A stretch of 64,000 bases of DNA, taken from NCBI GenBank assembly GCA_037127255.1, contig JBANSL010000001.1, forward strand, positions 28,514,501 through 28,578,500, written 5' to 3'. The stretch comes from Persicaria tinctoria (lineage: Eukaryota; Streptophyta; Magnoliopsida; Caryophyllales; Polygonaceae). The notes under the pieces are model-generated. The model was not told the DNA's origin. It searched no databases and was given only the letters and a program-made list of their open reading frames with translations. This document shows, piece after piece, positions 55,836-64,000 of this stretch (its first letter is position 1; each line of letters starts with the position of its first letter). The position numbers were made by a program, and so were the translations under genes.

Positions 55836-56123
55836 TTAAGTTGTGGGGATCCGTACCACTGTGAAGATGATGTTTTCCATTCTTCGACACGGTGCGGTGC
55901 CTAAAACTACCGCGAGTTCTATGGTGCCTGCAACTTGCACCTCATCTCCCGAAAAGGTAATCAGTGTCCCATGATAAGGTCTTAATGCTGTCACGGATAA
56001 TCCTAACTGGGAAAAAGCTTCCCACGAGAGTATGTGCACAGATGATCCGGTGTATATGAAAACTCTTTTTACAGTCTTAGTGGCGATCTGGGCATGAACC
56101 ACCAGTGGGTTCGCGTGTGGCAT
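55836..56123 (-). pseudogene. Tat retropepsin-type protease, active site changed
   Basis: 'KRVFIYTGSSVHILSWEAF' occupies the place of the aspartic protease active site, where the family has 'D-T/S-G-S/A-S'. The catalytic aspartate is tyrosine here (GAT/GAC to TAT), so even in frame this enzyme should be dead. It lies between gag and RT in the usual order. Confidence 0.75.
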
Positions 56124-56186
56124 GCGAACATCTTCGGCATCTGCTGTAGTAAAAATTATTTCTGAATGTGGGTGTATAGCGATCTT

Positions 56187-57809
56187 CTAGCTAGTGGTTG
56201 ATGGAGGCTGCCCTGCCTCTCTTTCATAATTTTTTCTTCCCTGACGGCTTACTCCTGAGATAGACGGGCCTCCCACCAGAGTGTCAATGAAACCCTCCGG
56301 TTCCGGGATCTGATTGACTCGCGATCCTTCGCGGTGAACCTCGCCGCGTGGGGGTTGATTAACTGACATTTGTGTTGGTTGACCCCGACCCCTTCGGCCG
56401 CCTCTCCACCATCGTCCCCGCCCCCTGCCCCTATTTGCGGGGGGAAATCGCTGTTGCTCGTCCCGTTCTTGGGGGTATTCAAACCTCGAGACTTGCTGAT
56501 AGTTTTCTCTATTATCCGCGTGCCCTTCATCGTAGCGATTTTGAGTCTGGTGTTGATATGGGACATGATCATGATGTTCATTTTTCCTTCGAGGAGAAAC
56601 TTGCTCTCCTCTACGTTGTACTCCTTGATTATGCTTCTTATACCCTGCTTCTGGATTCTTCCTCTCGTGGTTGAAATGGACCTCGTCTTGTCAGGACGCG
56701 AGCGGGTTTCCCATGGAATAATTCTTTCTCGGCCTTCCCACTCCTTTGTCCTTCTGAAATCTCTCTGCTATCTTCCCTAGAAAGCCTCGCGGGCCCTCGT
56801 TGGATCTTGAGCTGGAGGCCGCGGCTTCCTCTGCCTCAATCTGAGCAGATACCAAATTCCTCAATGCGTCATAATCTTTCGGTTTTTTCCTGAAGAGTCG
56901 GGTCTTGAATCCCCCATCTACCAAGTTCCCCATTAGGATTATGACTGCTGACTCATGATTGAAACTCGGGATCTACACCACCACACTAGTGAATCGGGCA
57001 AAGAACTGCCCTAGAGTCTCATTCGGTCCCTGTCAGATTGAATTAAGGTCCAGCATGGTCTTCTTCCTCGACCGCGAACTCCCAAAATGAGACTTGAAAA
57101 CCTGGGAGAGCTGAGTGAAGCTAGCAATCGAGTTTTGAGGCAGGTTAGTGAACCAGGTGAAGGCTATGCTAGTCAGAGTTGAGGGGAAAGTACGACACAA
57201 CATCGCGTCAGTATACTCGTTGATCCCCATTGCGGTTATGAAGTGGCACATGTGATCATCAGGGTCGGAGGTGCCATCGTACTTCATAAGGTTGGTGTCT
57301 CTCCATCGTTTAGGCACCGGGGCCAAGCAGACCTCGGTGGTGAAAACCGAGGGGATAAGGTCCGGTCTCCTCTTATTTTCATGGGGTGAGCCTGTTCTGG
57401 TTGACGTAGAAATGTCGGATGAACGCTCGCCTCTATGGTGTTTGTGAGAGTGTCTACCTCCACAACGGTGGTGCATACTAGGATCATCGGAAAATCTCGA
57501 TTGCTGGTAGTCTTGATGAGCATGGCCGTATAGGTTTTGGGGAAAACCGTTGTAAGGGTTCCCTTGTTGGAACGACTGATACCCATCATATCCGTAAAAG
57601 AATCCTTGTCCCGGATTGGGTGGTGGGAAGTAGTGTTCCTCGTGCATAACGTAGCCCTGCCCCATCTGTTGAGGAATGTACGGCGAGAACATCGGATTTT
57701 CCGGCACGCTGTTCTGACCTGGAGAATTCACATGCATGCTGGATTCTTGGAATCCTTCGTTGTCATGACTCGTCGCCCCATGAAAGGCTTCTCCCATATT
57801 TTCACTCAT
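56187..57809 (-). pseudogene. Tat gag
   Basis: Start ATG at 57809 on minus ('MSENMGEAFHG'). A Gln/Gly/Tyr-rich N-terminus is followed by the gag core 'MKYDGTSDPDDHMCHFITAM' and 'FTWFTNLPQNSIASFTQLSQ', the retrotransposon gag pattern. A stop at 57033 and later shifts break the second half; 'KTRLFRKKPKDYDALRN' and an Arg/Gln-rich tail are still readable to about 56187. It would form the nucleocapsid particle. Confidence 0.82.
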
Positions 57810-57902
57810 TTTCCACCTGTCCATACAAAACCTCAGAGTTAGTGATTGTATTCTCATTAGTATCTTTTTTCTTAAAATAGGGAACCCCTCAGGGTGAGAG
57901 AG

Positions 57903-57921
57903 TTCCCACGGACGACGCCAA
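57903..57921 (-). promoter_or_regulatory. Tat primer-binding site
   Basis: TTGGCGTCGTCCGTGGGAA on minus, directly following the 5' LTR, in the position and style of Tat-lineage primer sites. The tRNA is not assigned. Confidence 0.6.
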
Positions 57922-59345
<1,424 letters not shown>

Positions 59346-59380
59346 ATATATATATATATATAAATAAAGATTGAATCAAG

Positions 59381-59598
59381 TGTAAAATTGATCTTGGAAA
59401 AAGTGAATGAAAATTCTATGCGTATTCAATTGATTGAATTGCAACTAGAGGCTCGACTCCTTATGTACAAACTACCAACAAACTCTAACAACCAAAATGA
59501 ATCAAGACACAATCTGGACCACACACGTGTCACACTTCTTGACTAATTACAAGCTATCACCCTTAATTCTGTAGTTTGTACACTATGTCCCTTTTACA
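59381..59598 (-). repeat. Copia-type LTR
   Basis: 218 bp, TGTAAAATTG...CCCTTTTACA. To its right, on minus, 'CTTGAAGGGAAG' is the Copia polypurine tract directly before the LTR start TGTAAAAGGG. So it is the 3' LTR of the minus-strand Copia relic. Confidence 0.65.
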
Positions 59599-60670
59599 CT
59601 TCCCTTCAAGTTAGAGTGTGAAAAAATGTTACGTACGAACACCCAGTTTGGACAGAAAACGCTCAATAGATCTGATTCTTCAAATAGCAAAATGCCTTGA
59701 GCAGATGCATTCTTAAGATACCTTAGCACCCTTATGGCAGCCTTCATGTGAGCATCTATAGGCTTTGACATGAATTGGCTCAATAGCTGGACTGTGAAGC
59801 TAAGGTCAGGTCGATTAATGGTGAGGTAAATTAACTTGCCAATCAGTCATCTATACTCATTTGGATGTGCAAGTACCTCCTCAATATTAGTTGATAATTT
59901 GATATTAGGATCTAGTGTCAATCTTAGAGGTTTGAAGTCCAACAGATTTGTATCCTTCAACAAACCCAGAACCTATTTCATTTGAGAAAGAAAAATCCCT
60001 CTAGAAGATCTCAGAACTTCAATACCCAAGAAGCATTTGAGCTCACCTAGATCCTTCATGTGAAAGTTGTGATTGAGCGTCTCCTTGACCTTAGACAAAT
60101 ATGAAGGCTCACTACTCACCACAATCATGTCATCCATATAAACTAGGATTGCTGTAAAAAAAACCCTCTTGTCTTCTTTAGGAAGAGAGAGTAATCAGCT
60201 TTGGATTGTCTGAATCCATTACCAAGCAATGTGGATGAGAGTTTGGCAAACCATTATCTTGGAGCCTGTTTGAGTCCATACAAACTCTTGATCAACCGGC
60301 ACACTTTTGATGAAACCACTGTGTCACTCACAACCTCCCCTTCACCAGTGTAACCTAGAGGTAGTTTCATATATACTTCCTCATGCAAATCTCCACGTAA
60401 GAATGCATTTGAAACATCCATCTGACCAATGTGCCACTTCCTTGCAGCTGCCACATCCAACAAAGTTCTTACACTGGTCATTTTAGCCATAGGAGCAAAG
60501 GTTTCCTCAAAGTCCACCCATTTCTTCTTCGTGCATCCTTGAATAAGCAGTCTAGCTTTGAACTTGTCAATAGAACCATCAGCAAAGGTTTCCTCAAAGT
60601 CCACCCATTTTGTTTTAATGTTTTTGGTAGTGATTATAGTTGGGTCATAGATAGTGGAGCAACTCACCAC
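59599..60670 (-). pseudogene. Copia relic: RT and RNase H, minus
   Basis: On minus, '[20 protein letters not shown]' and '[14 protein letters not shown]' (about 60450-60254) are Copia RT motifs, and 'MSQFMSKPIDAHMKAAIRVL' (59783) is the RNase H-proximal region. Frameshifts and stops separate them. Upstream, 'KWVDFEETF' is present twice, 87 bp apart, with an odd insert between: a partial tandem duplication at the break with the inverted protease fragment. Confidence 0.8.
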
Positions 60671-60790
60671 ATTTGTCCCACATTATCTATGTTTCATACA
60701 TTTCAAAATTTTAAAATTCCCCAGCTATATCACTGTGCCAAGTGGACAACAATCTAAGATCGATAGCTGCAATTTCAATGGTTGGACTTG
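60600..60790 (+). pseudogene. Copia protease fragment, plus (inverted)
   Basis: On plus, '[20 protein letters not shown]' is the Copia protease (DSGATxH) with its following loop ('FPSYITVPSGQQSKI' in a neighbouring frame). It lies head-to-head with the minus-strand RT fragment, so the relic is rearranged, perhaps by an inverted insertion or template switch. Confidence 0.75.
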
Positions 60791-60944
60791 TTGTTGGTTT
60801 TTTTGCACAATCCATTTTGGTAATTTCCACACAAAACAACTACCTTCCTTTTATTTACATTTTTCCTTTAATTTTATTATATATACTATAGTAAATTCAT
60901 ACCCATTTTGGTAATTTTCATCCAATACTGATACTCAAAAAGCT

Positions 60945-63041
60945 TTTTTTTTTTTTTTGACGCAAGATAAAGATTAGGTCGGGTCGGCCGAAGCAGAGGC
61001 CCTTCCTAGCGCATCCTTCCGGACGAGAACATGCAGTTCTGGATCATCCTCACAGCTGACGTCGGCAGGGGATGCATGGGCACTACGGGCAAGATAGTCT
61101 GCCACAGCATTAGATTCCCTGAAAATATGACGAATAGCAACATAAGTAAAGGACGAGATATCTGACAGTATATCAGCTTGTAGCAACTCGATTGTCCAGG
61201 GGCATTTCCAATCCCCAAGTAGAGCTTTAATAACCAGTAGGTTATCTCCTTCGATCAGAAGGTTTGGAATTTGCAACTCCTTAGCGCGTAGCAAACCCAT
61301 TTTGAGTCCAAGGTTTTCGGCATATACCACAGAGATGTTTGTACAAATGGATCGGCCAAGAGAGACAACTTCCCCAACACAATCACGGATGACAAAGCCG
61401 TACGAAGCTGTACCACCCGGAATAACCGATCCATCAAAGTTAAGCTTGTAGCAATTCGTAGGGGGCTTATCCCACTTCCCAGAACGACGTTGAGACCTTA
61501 TTGGACTCGCAACATTCCTATGATTTGGCTGAAGTGTGATGCCAGTAATTCGCCGATTAGTGGTCATCGAACTAGTAGGATCGTCGTTCAAAACTTTAGA
61601 TTGTTTCCAACAATGGGTACTTGTACTGTAGAACAGTAGAATTTCGTTAATGGTTACGTTCTTAGTGTGATTAAATACGATTTGGTTTCTAAAGAACCAC
61701 AAGGCCCACCAAGCTGAGGCTAATTCAGCAAACTTATTGGTCCCAAGTGCTCGTTTGATCTCAGTTAGTGGAAGTACCGAGCCCATACCGACGTTTGAAG
61801 TTATATACCCCGGTAGACGAATTCGTAACGGTTTGAGCAAGTCATTCGCCATGGGGCAATGAAAAAATAGATGATCAACCGATTCATTAGTATTTCCACA
61901 GTAAGCACAGCCAGAAGGCACTGCCACATGTGATTTTTGTAGTCTGAGCTTAGTTGGAAGACCATCACGAGAGATTTTCCAGAGGAAGTGTCGAACCTTA
62001 GGGGGCACGTCAAGACTCCAGATCCAACCGCAATCGAAGTCCGGCATCCCGACGTGTTCTGATAAGAAGGAGTTAGCGGAGCCGGTTGAAAACCAGCCAT
62101 TTTTGCTAGGGATCCAATAGAGACGATCTGTAATGGGATTGTTTGGCAAAGTTAGACCCATGATGTGGTCGATGTCTTCTGGTTTCAGAACATTTTTTAG
62201 AGAGGCGTTTAGCAAGGGCTTGTTCCACTGACGGTTGTTGTTAATGAAATGAGCCACCCTAACCCTCCTGAGCGTATCAGGGATGGGACAGAGCGTTTTG
62301 GAATCCAGTGGTTTTTGGAAGGCCCAGTTATGAGACCAAAAGTCAATGGTTTCCCCGTTTCCGACACTCCACTGAAGTGCAGGGAGAAACTGAGGTCTGA
62401 TAGACATAAGGCGGGACCATTGCCACGAGGAGTTACCCCTTTTGCTGTAACTGAACAGATCATGCCCCTTAAGGTATTTTTGTGAGATTACACGGACCCA
62501 GATGTTGTCTGGTTCAGATATAATTTTCCAAAGAAGCTTCATTTGAAGTGCTATATTCATAGACTCCGCTTTGTGGATCCCAAGACCGCCTTTCAAAGTA
62601 TCTGAGCAAATTTTGTCCCAGCTGATAAGTGGTGGTGCTTTAGAATTTTTGTTCCAAAAGAATTGTCTATACACTTTGTCTAGCTCATGGAGGATATGCG
62701 AAGGTAACAAAAAGGCTTGCATAAGAAAAATCGGTTTGGCACTGAGGTTTGCTTTGATAAGTACCCGACGCCCTTCAGCAGACAGATTTGAGGCTTTCCA
62801 TTTGGTAAGTTGATTTTTTGTCTTAAGAACCACATCGGCGAATGTGTCCCTATTGGTCTTGCCGTTTACTACTGGACAACCTAAATACTTGTCGAAATTA
62901 TTTGCCTGAGGAATGCCAAGCACCGCAATGGTAGTCGTTATGGCAGTTGAAGTCGTGTTAGGAGAGGCTTGGAAGCTTGACTTATGAAGATTGACCTTTT
63001 GGCCAGAAATCAGACAGTATCTGTCTAAAATGGACAGTACA
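60945..63041 (-). mobile_element. 5'-truncated LINE with TSD and poly-A
   Basis: Bounded by GATACTCRAAAAGCT at 60930-60944 and 63042-63056 (15 bp, one mismatch). On minus it ends in an A-run (60958-60945). It starts within the reverse transcriptase, so the N-terminal two-thirds of the LINE are missing, as is common for target-primed reverse transcription. Confidence 0.93.
60974..63041 (-). CDS. LINE ORF2 C-terminal part: RT thumb, zf-RVT, RNase H
   Basis: About 690 codons without a stop on minus. In order: the end of the RT ('QKVNLHKSSFQ', 'YLGCPVVNGK'), the linker 'ALQMKLLWKIISEPDNIWVR', the zf-RVT segment ('WIWSLDVPPKVRHFLWKIS' with 'CAYCGNTNESVDHLFFHC') and RNase H ('YKLNFDGSVIPGG', 'LLIEGDNLLVIKAL', 'HIFRESNAVADYLAR'). 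The catalytic RT motif lies upstream of the truncation. An ATG at 63067 exists only in flanking DNA. The uninterrupted frame suggests a young insertion. Related to the LINE at 8599-21770. Confidence 0.9.
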
Positions 63042-63211
63042 GATACTCGAAAAGCTACTACAACCAAACACTCATGTAGTTTTTAAAATAAGAAGCCACT
63101 ACTTTAAATCACTCATTCAATATATTCAGCTACTCCAACAGCTTCAGCTATCTAAACAGTTCCAAAACGTTACATTAGCTAAACGCACCCTAAACCTCCT
63201 GAAATTTCCAA

Positions 63212-63470
63212 AAAATTACTCCCTCCGCTAAGAAAAACATGTAATTTTAGGAGTAAAATCTTGTTAAGAAAAACATATCGTTTTAGGTATTTTGGTGTTC
63301 ACTTTCTAAAATTACTCTGGTAATGATTAGAGATTTATTAGTTGTAGTTTTCAATACAGTGAAAAAACAAAGTAATAATTAGAAGTATAATTGTATTTTT
63401 GTTTGTTGTGGTTTATTAAAAAAAAACGTGCAAATGTCTAAAATGAAATATTCGTAAAAATAAAGGCTGA
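63212..63470. mobile_element. MITE related to that at 37471
   Basis: Starts CTCCCTCCGCTAAGAAAAAC after TA. It shares 'TTAGTTGTAGTTTTCAATAC' and 'CGTGCAAATGTCTAAAATGA' with the 37.5-kb copy. The right end ('AATATTCGTAAAAATAAAGG') is degraded. Confidence 0.55.
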
Positions 63471-63802
63471 CATGACTTCTCCAAATAGACGGATGTGGAC
63501 GATATTATCCCCAGGAGTCCCAAAATTTACAAGACTGCCTTCCCCTCCGGCTCCCTCCCTCCCTCAATCCCTCAGTTTCTCTCACGCTGGAGAACGCCAG
63601 AAGCCCAGATCCCGCTCTGAAGTCCCCTTCTCTCTCAAATTTTGTGGTGGTTGAGCCCTCTCTCGATCGATCTCTGACGAGCTGCCCTTCTTCGGCTGCT
63701 ATCCCTCTCCATCTGTGTCAGAAAAGCCTCCAAAGCCTTGTCGCACTCCGCTTTTAGGGTTCCGTCGAGCTCTCCGGCGGAATAAAGAACGGAGGGAGAT
63801 CA

Positions 63803-64000
63803 ATGGATGAAAAGATGGAAATCTCAATCGATAAGCTTCCCATCAAGCGCGTAGAGTTCCTCGAAGAAGCTGGGGCCGAACGCTTCCTACCGTAAAGCTA
63901 CTTTCCCTTATTTAGGTTTTTGTGGAACGCCGGAGGAACTGGCCGGAAATGTTGAAAGGTTTTGTGGTTGTTTTGTGATTTGCAGCGATGTAGGCTACGA
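63803..64000 (+). CDS. MED17: Mediator subunit 17, 5' end (partial)
   Basis: Exon 1 is 63803-63891 (ATG, donor ACC|GTAAAG) and exon 2 starts at 63986 (acceptor TTGCAG|CGATG), running out of the window. The sequence 'MDEKMEISIDKLPIKRVEFL' followed by 'EEAGAERFLP' and, over the junction, 'DVGYD' is the conserved N-terminus of plant MED17, a head-module subunit of the Mediator complex that links transcription factors to RNA polymerase II. A 5' UTR rich in CTCTC/TCC lies at about 63540-63802. The start is preceded by an A/G-rich context. Only about 34 residues are visible, but the match is distinctive. Confidence 0.9.

Overview
This is plant nuclear DNA. Genes are split by short GT-AG introns, AT-rich spacers separate them, and every large retroelement belongs to a plant lineage (Ty1/Copia, Ty3/Gypsy Tat and chromovirus type, L1-like LINEs, Helitrons, Harbinger/Tourist and Stowaway-like MITEs, hAT). 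The host proteins look eudicot; an asterid, perhaps Lamiales, is a guess. Splice sites, terminal repeats and target-site duplications (TSDs) were read by eye. Nothing was searched against a database.

Layout. 1-4.3 kb: AT-rich spacer with a LINE 3' end, a detached glycosyltransferase-type exon and SINE-like DNA. 4.34-7.85 kb: a Harbinger-type element split by a complete Helitron. 8.6-21.8 kb: one old minus-strand LINE broken into three pieces, first by a Harbinger-type element (9451-14273, itself split by a Gypsy LTR remnant) and then by a complete Copia element (14385-20793, TSD CATGT). 21.8-25.3 kb: Helitron DNA. 25.3-39 kb: the gene island. It holds a small uncertain gene (minus, 26.1-26.6 kb), a seven-exon Gfo/Idh/MocA oxidoreductase (minus, 26.9-29.9 kb), a three-exon CCCH zinc-finger gene (plus, 32.9-36.1 kb) and a single-exon MAPK-substrate-like gene (plus, 38.5 kb), with a nested MITE pair and a LINE tail between them. 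39.2-41.2 kb: a palindromic-end element with a G-rich minisatellite. 41.3-58.7 kb: a 17.4-kb Tat-lineage Gypsy element, gag-pol on minus. 58.7-63.1 kb: a microsatellite, a small relative of the 39-kb element, a rearranged Copia relic and a 5'-truncated LINE. 63.8 kb to the end: the first exons of MED17 on plus.

The most unusual object is the Tat element. Between pol and its 3' LTR it has about 8 kb of extra cargo: an antisense, intron-containing gene with a Transposase_28-like head and a coiled-coil tail, at least four reading frames that look like B3 DNA-binding domains (three in gag-pol sense, one antisense with an intron), and about 20 copies of a 75-bp (25-codon) repeat. Two of the B3-like frames sit behind TATA boxes, one resembling the LTR's own TATA region. 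A retrotransposon carrying a family of plant-type transcription-factor domains is the best candidate here for an undescribed system. This copy carries stops and frameshifts in most of its genes and is probably not autonomous.
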